Assembly: GCF_036516095.1 (NCBI RefSeq)
Contig: NZ_DATBUM010000189.1
Span: 1 to 9,100, forward strand
Length of the DNA: 9,100 nt
Origin: Fusobacterium_C sp036516095
GTDB taxonomy: Bacteria; Fusobacteriota; Fusobacteriia; Fusobacteriales; Fusobacteriaceae
Direction: 5' to 3'
Positions 1-6,839 of this stretch are shown one piece after another. The notes under the pieces are model-generated. The model was given only the letters and a program-made list of their open reading frames with translations, made no database searches and was not told where the DNA came from. Numbering within the stretch: the first letter of the stretch is position 1; every line of letters starts with the position of its first letter. A program made the translations under genes and the position numbers.

Positions 1-2
1 TA

Positions 3-296
3 AAAGAATGGATTTCCAGTTTTAAATTCCCCATTCGTGTTACCTCCGATAAGGAGATAGCAGCTACTTTTCAAATAGAACATTATCTGCTTGGAAGCAA
101 TCGAAAAGAAGATTTCTATTATTATATTTCTAAAAAATATGGCGTGAATATAAAAAAAGAAGAGGAATTCCTGAAAGAATTACCGGTGATTCCTCTGCTT
201 CAAGAAAACACTACACTCTTATTGCATTCTGAAGTGAGAGGACTGAATGTGGCACCCAATGGAGATGTTTATCTGAAATATATTATAATTCAATAA
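3..296 (+). CDS. C-terminal part of an unrecognised protein (5' end outside window)
   Basis: An open frame runs from the left window edge to a TAA at 294-296, giving 97 residues with no internal stop. It is the only + strand reading frame that ends just before a good + strand terminator, which supports it as a real gene end. The visible piece is lysine- and glutamate-rich, has no clear transmembrane segment, and ends in a hydrophobic run (YLKYIIIQ). A charged stretch (KKYGVNIKKEEEFLKE) looks helical. I recognise no domain and assign no function. It converges on the minus-strand tonB gene across a short intergenic gap, so it belongs to a different transcription unit from the rest of the window. 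Confidence 0.6.
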   Translation, partial: KEWISSFKFPIRVTSDKEIAATFQIEHYLLGSNRKEDFYYYISKKYGVNIKKEEEFLKELPVIPLLQENTTLLLHSEVRGLNVAPNGDVYLKYIIIQ

Positions 297-318
297 AAAA
301 TAATATAGCTCTCTGAAG

Positions 319-354
319 CACTCACGACTAAAATCGTGAGTGTAAGGTTTTTTT
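319..354 (+). terminator. Intrinsic terminator after the + strand partial gene
   Basis: A perfect 9-bp stem (CACTCACGA at 319-327 with TCGTGAGTG at 334-342) closes a 6-nt loop. It is followed by a run of seven T at 348-354, after a 5-nt spacer. The polarity suits the + strand gene ending at 296. In the minus direction the stem is identical but the nearest U-rich stretch lies about 17 nt away, so it would be at best a weak terminator for the tonB operon that converges from the right. Confidence 0.75.
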
Positions 355-423
355 GTGGAAATTTTGGTAGATATTTCGTCCATTTCCTCTTTACATTGCA
401 GTCTTGAGAAAAGAAATCCTCAT

Positions 424-1173
424 TTAATGTAGCACAAAATTTACCGGAAGAACCACATTACAAGCAATAGGATTTCCCAAGCTATCTTTGGCAGGACTGA
501 AATGCCAATGATACACTTCTTTGACGGCTACCTCATCCAATGTTTTATTCCCGCTGCTTTCATGGAGAGTTACATTTTTTACCCCTCCGTCCGTTGCCAC
601 TAAAATTTTTACATAGACACTTCCTTCAATCTCTAAATTTCTTACAGAAGGAGGATATTTAGGAGAACTATAAGATACAAGATATGGAGGGGTAACCGCT
701 CCTCCACTTCCTTTCCCTCTACTATTCCCCTCTCCTTCTCCTTCACCGTTTCCCTGACCGTTTCCGTTGTTTTTCCCGTTTCCGAAATCTTTCCCTTCTC
801 CACTTTGTCCTAGATCATTTTCTTTTCCTTCTTCTGCTGAATTTGAATTTTTTTGCTCAATTAACTGCTTTTTTTGTTTTTTTAAATCTTTTTCTTCTTT
901 CTTCTTTTCCACAATTTTTTCTTTTATAATGTCATCCGATTGGGAAGGGAATGACTGTTTCTTTTCTATGTTGGTACTTCCTGAAAGATTCGCACTTTTT
1001 TCTCCTGAACCGGATTTTTTCCCTCCTCCACTTTGTTCCAAAGTGATTTCCAAAATTTTTGGAGAATATTGATTTAAAAGAGGAGTGAAAACACCAAGTA
1101 ACATTGCAGCCAAAAGATGAAAAATAATGGCAACGATAAATCCTTGAAAAAAGCGTCTGTTCTTATCTGTCAT
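424..1173 (-). CDS. tonB: TonB family energy-transducing protein
   Basis: TonB spans the periplasm and passes ExbB/ExbD-derived proton-motive energy to the plug of outer-membrane receptors. The 249-residue product has a short basic N-terminus and one signal-anchor helix at about residues 11-30. A Ser/Gly/Lys spacer follows, then a Lys/Glu-rich segment (about 82-109) that is probably helical, a Gly/Asn/Glu low-complexity tract (about 123-158), and a C-terminal TonB domain at about 164-249. The C-terminal domain shows the typical SPKYP motif (170-174), EGSVYVKILVATDGGV, and a final WHFSPA-type segment. The usual proline-rich periplasmic linker is missing; charged and glycine repeats take its place. 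The start is fixed by a GGAGG about 7 nt upstream and by the ATGA overlap with exbD, which implies translational coupling. It is the last gene of the exbB-exbD-tonB unit and probably energises the receptor encoded upstream, although it could serve other receptors too. Confidence 0.93.
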   Translation of the reverse strand: MTDKNRRFFQGFIVAIIFHLLAAMLLGVFTPLLNQYSPKILEITLEQSGGGKKSGSGEKSANLSGSTNIEKKQSFPSQSDDIIKEKIVEKKKEEKDLKKQKKQLIEQKNSNSAEEGKENDLGQSGEGKDFGNGKNNGNGQGNGEGEGEGNSRGKGSGGAVTPPYLVSYSSPKYPPSVRNLEIEGSVYVKILVATDGGVKNVTLHESSGNKTLDEVAVKEVYHWHFSPAKDSLGNPIACNVVLPVNFVLH

Positions 1174-1583
1174 CTATCATCCTCCAAATCGGTTGCAAGC
1201 CCTAAACGGCTTACTCCAGCACCTCTTAATTCATCTATCACGGTAATCACGGCTTTATACCCGACCTCTTCTTCCGCACGAATCATAATAGAAAATTCCG
1301 GATTCTTTTCGTTTTCTATTTTCACCGTATGAATCAATTGTTCTAGCTCTATCGGGGTCTCTTCTAAATACAAAGAAGCGTCTTTTTTTATGCTTACCGT
1401 AAAATTACTTTTCTTAAGAGTTTCCGAATTTTTTGCAGAAGGCAAGCGAATAGGAATGCTTCTGAGTTCACTCATATACATAGTGCTGACAATAAAAAAT
1501 ACCAACAATAAAAAAATCATGTCAATCATAGGACTCAACATCAATTGAGGAGGTGGATTTTCTTTTCTGAATCGTCTTCGCAT
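1170..1583 (-). CDS. exbD: ExbD/TolR-type biopolymer transport protein
   Basis: ExbD forms the proton-conducting inner-membrane motor with ExbB and drives TonB. The 137-residue protein has a basic cytoplasmic tail (MRRRFRKE), one transmembrane helix at about residues 18-37 with the family motif PMIDMIFLLLVFF, and a periplasmic ExbD/TolR domain. Asp21 in PMID matches the essential membrane aspartate of the family (Asp25 in E. coli ExbD). The length is normal. A GGGAGGGA ribosome-binding site lies a few bases before the ATG. The gene begins 13 nt after the exbB stop and its own TGA overlaps the tonB ATG, so all three are co-translated. The order exbB-exbD-tonB favours ExbD over TolR, since no Tol/Pal genes are present. 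Confidence 0.95.
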   Translation of the reverse strand: MRRRFRKENPPPQLMLSPMIDMIFLLLVFFIVSTMYMSELRSIPIRLPSAKNSETLKKSNFTVSIKKDASLYLEETPIELEQLIHTVKIENEKNPEFSIMIRAEEEVGYKAVITVIDELRGAGVSRLGLATDLEDDR

Positions 1584-1596
1584 TGCTCTTCCCTCC

Positions 1597-2232
1597 CTAA
1601 CTGTTTTTATTTTTATATTCTTCCAATTCCATGATATCTACCAAAACTTCAGCAATTTCTGAAAGATTAAGAGAAGCTGTTTTGACTTTACTCGACAGAT
1701 AGGCATGAATACACATTCCGAGAATAGCGATACACAGACCGAACACCGTTGTAATCAATGCTTCTCCAATCCCTGCCGTAACCGCCATGGGATTTTGAAG
1801 TCTTTCATTTAGAGCATTAAAAGAGCTCATCATTCCGGTAATCGTTCCCAGCAGTCCGAGCATAGGTGCCAGACCGATGATGACACTCAAATAGTCAAGA
1901 TGTTGCTCCATTCCGTCAATGGCACGTTCCGCCTTGGAATATACAAGGGTTTCCAATCGCTTTCCAATATCTTCTTTCATATTCAAAGTATCCAGAGCAA
2001 GTTTGGCAGCATCTCCCGTATTTTCTTTCGCATATTTACGAGCTTCTTCAAAATGATATTCATTCATTAAAGCACAAAATGTTATAACGAAATCGGTACT
2101 GGAAAAAGCTTTTTTATAATAGAGATGTCTTTCCACACCAATGGAAACTGCCACTATGGAACATAGCAGCAAAGGCCACATAAAAACTCCTCCTCTTTGA
2201 AAATAATCAATACTTCCCTCAAGAATCCCCAT
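1597..2232 (-). CDS. exbB: ExbB (MotA/TolQ/ExbB proton channel family)
   Basis: ExbB is the pentameric inner-membrane scaffold of the TonB motor. With the start chosen here the product is 211 residues. Helix 1 is at about 14-34, a cytoplasmic region at 35-110, and helices 2 and 3 at about 113-137 and 153-172. The family signature LAPMLGLLGTITGM is at 121-134, and GIGEALITTVFGL comes before and within helix 3. The frame is open to a TTG at 2250, but the purine-rich Shine-Dalgarno (GGAGGG, 2239-2244) lies inside that extension. The ATG at 2232 has ideal 6-nt spacing, whereas the ATG at 2238 directly abuts the site. It is followed closely by exbD and tonB. Whether it is transcribed from the upstream receptor/propeller genes or from its own promoter cannot be settled here. 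Confidence 0.93.
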   Translation of the reverse strand: MGILEGSIDYFQRGGVFMWPLLLCSIVAVSIGVERHLYYKKAFSSTDFVITFCALMNEYHFEEARKYAKENTGDAAKLALDTLNMKEDIGKRLETLVYSKAERAIDGMEQHLDYLSVIIGLAPMLGLLGTITGMMSSFNALNERLQNPMAVTAGIGEALITTVFGLCIAILGMCIHAYLSSKVKTASLNLSEIAEVLVDIMELEEYKNKNS

Positions 2233-2238
2233 ATTCAT

Positions 2239-2244
2239 CCCTCC
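2239..2244 (-). promoter_or_regulatory. Ribosome-binding site that decides the exbB start
   Basis: GGAGGG on the minus strand is followed by ATGAAT and then the ATG at 2232, a 6-nt spacing. This argues against the TTG at 2250 (the site would be inside the coding region) and against the ATG at 2238 (zero spacing). Confidence 0.7.
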
Positions 2245-2275
2245 TGTCAAATGTTGTCATCGATATTTTTATATT

Positions 2276-2315
2276 TTTAGCCCATTATCCTCGAATACCA
2301 AGACAATGGGCTAAA
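2276..2315 (-). other. Strong hairpin in the gap between the propeller gene and exbB
   Basis: TTTAGCCCATT (minus strand, 2315-2305) pairs perfectly with AATGGGCTAAA (2286-2276). An inner CTTG/CGAG helix can extend the stem above a small internal loop. Read on the minus strand, the stem is followed by A-rich sequence rather than a U-run, so it is not a standard terminator for the propeller gene. On the + strand a short T5 run follows, but no + strand gene ends here. It sits in the 137-nt gap ahead of exbB and could be a processing, stability or regulatory structure. Confidence 0.5.
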
Positions 2316-2369
2316 GATTTTTATAAATCATCTTCTAAATATGCACTCAATCAATTCTAATCAATTTTT

Positions 2370-3626
2370 TTATTCCCTCTTTTCCAATTTTTCAGCCAAT
2401 TCACGAGCTTCTTTTGCCAGACGAATATGAGAAGCAAGAGATTTGGAAGAAACCGACATGCTTACACCAAAAAACATCGGAAGAGAAGGAGCAATAAAGC
2501 AGGCGGAATTTAAATGTCCTCCATGATAATCGCTCATGTCCAAAATATGAAATGTTTTATCGGCAGATACTGCAGTGGAAGGAGTTCCATTGTAGATAGC
2601 AATCGGAGTTCCTTGAATAAACCATAATCTGCTGCCGTCGGCATAAATTCCCCATAGATACCCGGAAGCGTTTACCGAAATAATTTCTGTCCAAGTTGCA
2701 GGAGAGGTGATATTGGACAAAGAGGTGTGATAAATACTACCGATTAAGCTAGAAAAATTTCCATTATAATGTCCGGTAAAAATGTAAACATGATTTTCAT
2801 TGACAATGGAAATATCTCGAAAATCTCCTTTTTGAGTCGGATTTGCAATCTGTACCGTAGTAACTCCACTTTGATTAAATTTTTTCAAATTTATAATGCA
2901 AAGGTTGGTATCCGCATTTCCGCTTCCCGCATTTTGCATTCCTCCCAAAGAGCATACATAGAGTTTATTATCATATAAATCCAAAGTAAAGGAATTTTTT
3001 CCGACAGTAACATAGCCTCTAAAAGTAAGTTTTCCGCTAGTCGAACTGACAGAAAATCTGGCAACAATGCTGTTATAATAATTTTCATAACCGCTTCCCT
3101 GATTGACATAGAACAGAGCATATAGATAACCATCTGTTCCGATCGTTAAAGCTTCTCCATGATAGGTTGCATTCGAATAAGGAGGTCGAAAATCCGGGAA
3201 GTCTGCCGGAAAGGCATATTCATGTTCCTGTTTATACTGATTATCCATGTTAATTACGGAAATTTTTGCCAAATCATAACCCGTTCCGAACAGCCATTTT
3301 CCTTTGCTGGCAACTCCATGCAGATTAGCAACTCCTATCCACTTTTTACTATGCAGAGGAGCTGCCCAGTTTCCTTGAGGGTCGATAATACGATTTAGTA
3401 TTAAATCTGTTGTAGAGTAATTATATTGACGCAGTACCAATCTGCTGTTATTACGATCGAAAAAATTGAAAAAAGCCGGATCTTCATTTAATTTTGGATT
3501 AAAAATTTTGTTTTTAACTGCCGTTAAAGCAGAGGCGGCAGCATTTCTTTCTCCATAGATAGCTCCTGCAGTTCCTTGGGAATAACCGGCATTTACCGCG
3601 GTATAAGCAAATAAATTTTCAGCCAT
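2370..3626 (-). CDS. Predicted beta-propeller protein, unknown function, linked to the cobalamin receptor
   Basis: I do not recognise a named family for this 418-residue protein. After an Ala/Gly/Asn-rich N-terminus (1-60), about residues 95-390 show repeated strand-turn-strand units typical of a beta-propeller. Examples are GVASKGKWLFGTGYDLAKIS (105-124), TIGTDGYLYALFYVN (161-175), LYDNKLYVCSLGG (217-229), IVNENHVYIFTGHY (274-287) and YADGSRLWFIQGTPIAIYNG (328-347). The C-terminus (395-418) is an amphipathic, charged helix. The ATG is preceded by AAAGGAGG at good spacing, and an in-frame TAA lies at 3639-3641, so no longer start exists. The N-terminus has no hydrophobic signal core and no lipobox. 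The gene sits between the riboswitch-controlled receptor and exbB. By analogy with BtuG, the surface B12-binding propeller of Bacteroides, it could handle corrinoid, but that is inference and its location in the cell is unclear. Confidence 0.85.
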   Translation of the reverse strand: MAENLFAYTAVNAGYSQGTAGAIYGERNAAASALTAVKNKIFNPKLNEDPAFFNFFDRNNSRLVLRQYNYSTTDLILNRIIDPQGNWAAPLHSKKWIGVANLHGVASKGKWLFGTGYDLAKISVINMDNQYKQEHEYAFPADFPDFRPPYSNATYHGEALTIGTDGYLYALFYVNQGSGYENYYNSIVARFSVSSTSGKLTFRGYVTVGKNSFTLDLYDNKLYVCSLGGMQNAGSGNADTNLCIINLKKFNQSGVTTVQIANPTQKGDFRDISIVNENHVYIFTGHYNGNFSSLIGSIYHTSLSNITSPATWTEIISVNASGYLWGIYADGSRLWFIQGTPIAIYNGTPSTAVSADKTFHILDMSDYHGGHLNSACFIAPSLPMFFGVSMSVSSKSLASHIRLAKEARELAEKLEKRE

Positions 3627-3662
3627 AGAAAACCTCCTTTATGTTTCAAAATTTTTTAAAAT

Positions 3663-3691
3663 ATGATATTCTTATCCCTATTTGCCGACAA
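3663..3691 (-). promoter_or_regulatory. Possible internal promoter before the propeller gene
   Basis: On the minus strand TTGTCG (3691-3686) and TATCAT (3668-3663) are separated by 17 bp. That is 4/6 and 5/6 matches to sigma-70 -35 and -10 hexamers, placed about 37 bp before the start codon. The region is A/T-rich, so chance matches are likely. If real, it would let the propeller gene escape the riboswitch control that governs the receptor. Confidence 0.3.
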
Positions 3692-3732
3692 TTTTCCTTG
3701 TACAAGGGCAACACCTCCTCTTCCTTGTTTCC

Positions 3733-6657
3733 TTAAAATTTATATTGAAAGCTTGCATAGTAGCTTCTTCCCTGAATAGGATATTGAATGTTGGTCTGAT
3801 AATTAACTCTTTTATATTTATGATACATATTGTTTGCTTTATTGAATAGATCATTCACTCCAAGAGCGATTTGAAAATGTTCCGTTAGCTTACACTTGAT
3901 TCCCAAATCCCAAGCTGTCAATGAAGACTGATGCATAAAATCTCCCGTTGCCAAAGGAATTCTGCTCGTAATCATTTCTCCGACATAACGAAATTGAGAA
4001 AAGATACTCCAACGTGGATTCGGACGATAGGTAATTCTTGCCGTTCCTTCCCATTTCGGCTGATATGTCAGAAAGCCCTTGAAGACTCCTCCATTCCAGT
4101 ATATAGCTTCCGGCAGAGCACTGTTATCATACACTACATTTCTGGGTCTGGTATAAGTTGCCTGTAAGTTGAGATCCCATTTTTTCCAAGATAAATCTGC
4201 CTGTATTTCCGCTCCGTGAACCTTGGCACTGATGGCATTGGTATAAACAAAGAAAAAACGATTCCATGAACCCAGTTCCAAAATTCTTTTGGAATCTCGT
4301 CCGAAATATGTCAGTTGAAGCTTGGCTGTCTTTGCTCCCAATGCAGCTCCGTCCCAGATAGCACTGACATCCCATTGTTTTCCTTCTTCCGGCATAGGAA
4401 AAACATGAGAGATACTTCCATCCCCTTTGATATTGGGCATAGGGATAATTCCTGCCCCGTCTCCGGCAATTTCATACATATTCAACAGACGATAATAGGT
4501 TCCTCCGGTAGCACGCAAGGTGAAATGCTCATTGAATTGTTTTTTGATTGCGACTTGCCAAGTCACTTTATCATCGGTTTGTTTATCTTCTCGGCTGAAG
4601 AATTTCCACTTTTGCGGATCTTTCTTTTTATCGTAGCGTTCACTGCGACCAAGTATTGTAGAACGATTATAACGAATGCTTGGGGTTAACCACAGATCTC
4701 CTTTCCGATTTAAAGTGATGGTATCCTGAAGCTGTGCATTGAAAATCTCCTGTTCATAATAATTTCTCCATCTGGCACGTGTATCTGAACTGTGAGAACT
4801 GAAATCCTTCATACGCCAGCCGTCAATATCCATTTTTTCTTTGGAAGCGTTTACCATAAATTCTATGATATGACGTTCTCCCGCTTTGTAGCTTCCATCC
4901 AATTTTGCACCCCAGCGATGACTGTCATATTTACTCCACAAACTGTTTGGTCGATAGCTGTTTAACAGAGTTCCCGTATTTTTTTCCAACCATTCCCAAT
5001 CATCAACATAGTAATCTTTCTCTTGTTTTAGATAATTAACACTCCAGCCCCATTCAAGATTTTTGAAAGTATCTCGTCTTCCGAAAAGAAATTCCTGAAC
5101 GGTCAATTTCTGATTTCGATGATAAAAGATAGAGAGCGGATTATTTGCCATAAGGTCGGTATCTATATATGCTGTATTACCATAGTTCATATCAATAGGA
5201 AACGGCAGATGTCTTTTGATTCTTTTCCAAGTTGCCTTCGCCATCCAATGTTCATCCTGCCACTTTAAAATAATATCCATATTTTTATAATCATTGGCTT
5301 TTCTCCGTCTATAGTGGTCTTTCACCGCTTCCGCCTGTTTTTTATGGGTTTCCATTTCTTTGACACTATACTCTGCCTGTTGTGCATATCCGATAGCCGC
5401 ACTGTCTCCATAACTTCCTATCCATCTTTCTATATTATCAAAACTACCATCACATCTTGCTAAAATTTGTTGAAAATGCTGATATTCTGTTTTATTATCC
5501 TCATTATAAGCTTCAATAAAATCTTCCACTCTATCAGGGACAACCCAGTTACCACTGGAATCTTTCCATTTTGGAAGAATAGTATTTTCTTGGTTTACCG
5601 TATATTCTTTATAAATTGAATCATAAAGAGCTTGCTCTGCATCAATATGAGTACTTCTAAGAAGAGGAAGAATATTTTCTTTCTCAATTCCGGGAAACAT
5701 TGGAAAGTCTTCTAAATTCACTAAAAAATTATTATCAATGTCATTTTTAGCTTTCTGCAAAGAGTTTTCCCAACTATCCTGATTATTTTTGACAATCTGA
5801 GTTGCTTCTTCCAGAGTATCAGCCTTAAATATATTTCCATCACTACCTACAAAACCGTATTCTTTTAATTCTTTAAATGCTTTATTATAATTATCTATTG
5901 CACCTTGTTCCCGACTTTTTGCGTCTTCCACTTCCTCTCGATACACTTTATCTCTATCATAGGAGAAGTTTTTGTATTTGAAATTTCCTTTGCTTTCATC
6001 ATGATTGATTCCGACCATTAAAGTTCCGCTTCCCAAGGGAAGATCAAACTGCAAATTTGCTTTTTTCCCGCCAAAAGAACTTCGTCCAACGTTTGCGGTC
6101 ACATTTCCTCGATTCGGTTTTTTGGTAACGATATTGATAACTCCTCCCATAAAAGTTCCACCGAAACGTGCAGGAATATATCCGCGATATACTTCAATTC
6201 TTTCCACATTATGCACGGGAATTGTTGAAATATCAGCTGCCGCATCTCCTCCCAGATTAAAAAGAACTCCGTCTACAAACACTCCGACCTGAGCCGCAGT
6301 AGAACCGCGAACACTGACTGTGGTATACTGCCCTTTTCCATTGATTTCCCGCACATGAACTCCGGGAACCATTTTTAAAAAATCAGGTAAATCTTTTTGC
6401 TCTCCTTTGTAATCATCCGGACGAATGACCGTCACTGTTCCCGGTGATAATTTCGATTCCCAATCCGGTCTTTTTGCCTCCACAGTAATTCCTTCCATTC
6501 GGAAGTTTACCGTTTCTCCGGAAACCGACATCGTTGTCGACTGCATATTCCCGACCGCTTCCGCTGCTTGTAGGAATTCTGTCCAGTACAAGATTGACAC
6601 ACTTAAGATAGCAATTTTTAAAATCCTTTGCCGCATACCCGTATTTTCTTTTTTCAT
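3733..6657 (-). CDS. TonB-dependent outer-membrane receptor, probably for cobalamin (BtuB-like role)
   Basis: This is a TonB-dependent outer-membrane importer of 974 residues with the start used here. A Sec signal (KKENTG..RQRILK then IAILSVSILYW) probably ends at LQAAEA (about residue 34). The TonB-box-like MEGITVEA (54-61) and a plug domain (about 66-182) follow; the plug shows LPDFLKMVPGVHV, VSVRGS, VFVDGV, NVERIEVYRGYIPARFGG and GGVINIVTKKP. The beta-barrel ends in YYASFQYKF with the usual terminal Phe. The product is much longer than E. coli BtuB (about 600 residues), partly because a charged, helix-rich insertion of about 230 residues (about 230-460) follows the first strands. The ATG at 6657 is chosen because GAGGAGG lies 11 nt upstream and the signal peptide fits. 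The earlier in-frame GTG at 6702 lies inside the attenuator stem. The cobalamin riboswitch leader is the main evidence for the substrate; the protein alone would not tell heme, siderophore or corrinoid apart. Confidence 0.93.
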   Translation of the reverse strand: MKKENTGMRQRILKIAILSVSILYWTEFLQAAEAVGNMQSTTMSVSGETVNFRMEGITVEAKRPDWESKLSPGTVTVIRPDDYKGEQKDLPDFLKMVPGVHVREINGKGQYTTVSVRGSTAAQVGVFVDGVLFNLGGDAAADISTIPVHNVERIEVYRGYIPARFGGTFMGGVINIVTKKPNRGNVTANVGRSSFGGKKANLQFDLPLGSGTLMVGINHDESKGNFKYKNFSYDRDKVYREEVEDAKSREQGAIDNYNKAFKELKEYGFVGSDGNIFKADTLEEATQIVKNNQDSWENSLQKAKNDIDNNFLVNLEDFPMFPGIEKENILPLLRSTHIDAEQALYDSIYKEYTVNQENTILPKWKDSSGNWVVPDRVEDFIEAYNEDNKTEYQHFQQILARCDGSFDNIERWIGSYGDSAAIGYAQQAEYSVKEMETHKKQAEAVKDHYRRRKANDYKNMDIILKWQDEHWMAKATWKRIKRHLPFPIDMNYGNTAYIDTDLMANNPLSIFYHRNQKLTVQEFLFGRRDTFKNLEWGWSVNYLKQEKDYYVDDWEWLEKNTGTLLNSYRPNSLWSKYDSHRWGAKLDGSYKAGERHIIEFMVNASKEKMDIDGWRMKDFSSHSSDTRARWRNYYEQEIFNAQLQDTITLNRKGDLWLTPSIRYNRSTILGRSERYDKKKDPQKWKFFSREDKQTDDKVTWQVAIKKQFNEHFTLRATGGTYYRLLNMYEIAGDGAGIIPMPNIKGDGSISHVFPMPEEGKQWDVSAIWDGAALGAKTAKLQLTYFGRDSKRILELGSWNRFFFVYTNAISAKVHGAEIQADLSWKKWDLNLQATYTRPRNVVYDNSALPEAIYWNGGVFKGFLTYQPKWEGTARITYRPNPRWSIFSQFRYVGEMITSRIPLATGDFMHQSSLTAWDLGIKCKLTEHFQIALGVNDLFNKANNMYHKYKRVNYQTNIQYPIQGRSYYASFQYKF

Positions 6658-6680
6658 TGAAATTGTTACCTCCTCTTTAT

Positions 6681-6729
6681 AAAAAATACGCCACATTTTC
6701 ACATAGTAACTCCCGTGAAAGTGTAGCGT
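6681..6729 (-). terminator. Rho-independent attenuator of the cobalamin riboswitch
   Basis: On the minus strand ACGCTACACTTTCAC (6729-6715) pairs with GTGAAAATGTGGCGT (6702-6688). This makes 15 positions with one G-U pair and one C-A mismatch, around a 12-nt loop, followed by one A and then six U (6686-6681). It lies between the aptamer and the receptor start, as expected for premature transcription termination under high B12. A weak competing pairing is possible: CGTTT (6755-6751) with AAACG (6731-6727) would take the left arm of the terminator and could act as the antiterminator. Confidence 0.8.
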
Positions 6730-6758
6730 TTGGTTTCATGATTGTATAGTAAACGTTG

Positions 6759-6784
6759 TTGATGAGAAAACTATTTTCTCTCAA
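6759..6784 (-). other. Hairpin in the expression platform
   Basis: On the minus strand GAGAAAA (6780-6774) and TTTTCTC (6770-6764) form a perfect 7-bp stem with a 3-nt loop. The stem extends through TTGA/TCAA with one bulged A. No U-run follows, so it is not a terminator. It lies between the aptamer and the attenuator and may be the linker hairpin that contacts the aptamer (the L13-type kissing hairpin of cobalamin riboswitches) or part of the switching structure. That role is inference. Confidence 0.45.
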
Positions 6785-6839
6785 TAGCATTTTTTGAAAA
6801 TATAAAATTTTGTGCTTAAATTACAGCCTTGAGATAAAA

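Noticed and set aside
767..1072. A + strand open frame of 101 codons opposite tonB
   Set aside because: It is the antisense of the purine-rich low-complexity part of tonB; the product is a Phe/Ser-rich artefact with no domain or ribosome-binding site.
2233..2250. TTG start at 2250 for exbB, and TTGACA there as a -35 box
   Set aside because: The Shine-Dalgarno lies within the extension, and no suitably spaced -10 follows before the start codon.
2340..2369. Direct repeat of ATTGATT near the end of the propeller gene as a mobile-element or protein-binding repeat
   Set aside because: There are only two short A/T-rich copies, with no flanking element or further units; this is compatible with chance.
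4315..4689. A + strand open frame of 124 codons inside the receptor gene
   Set aside because: It lies wholly antisense to a well-supported barrel region and shows no recognisable protein features.
6658..6702. Upstream GTG start at 6702 for the receptor, adding 15 residues
   Set aside because: The GTG is in the right arm of the attenuator stem, and the extension would put a charged segment before a good signal peptide. The ATG at 6657 has a GAGGAGG site.
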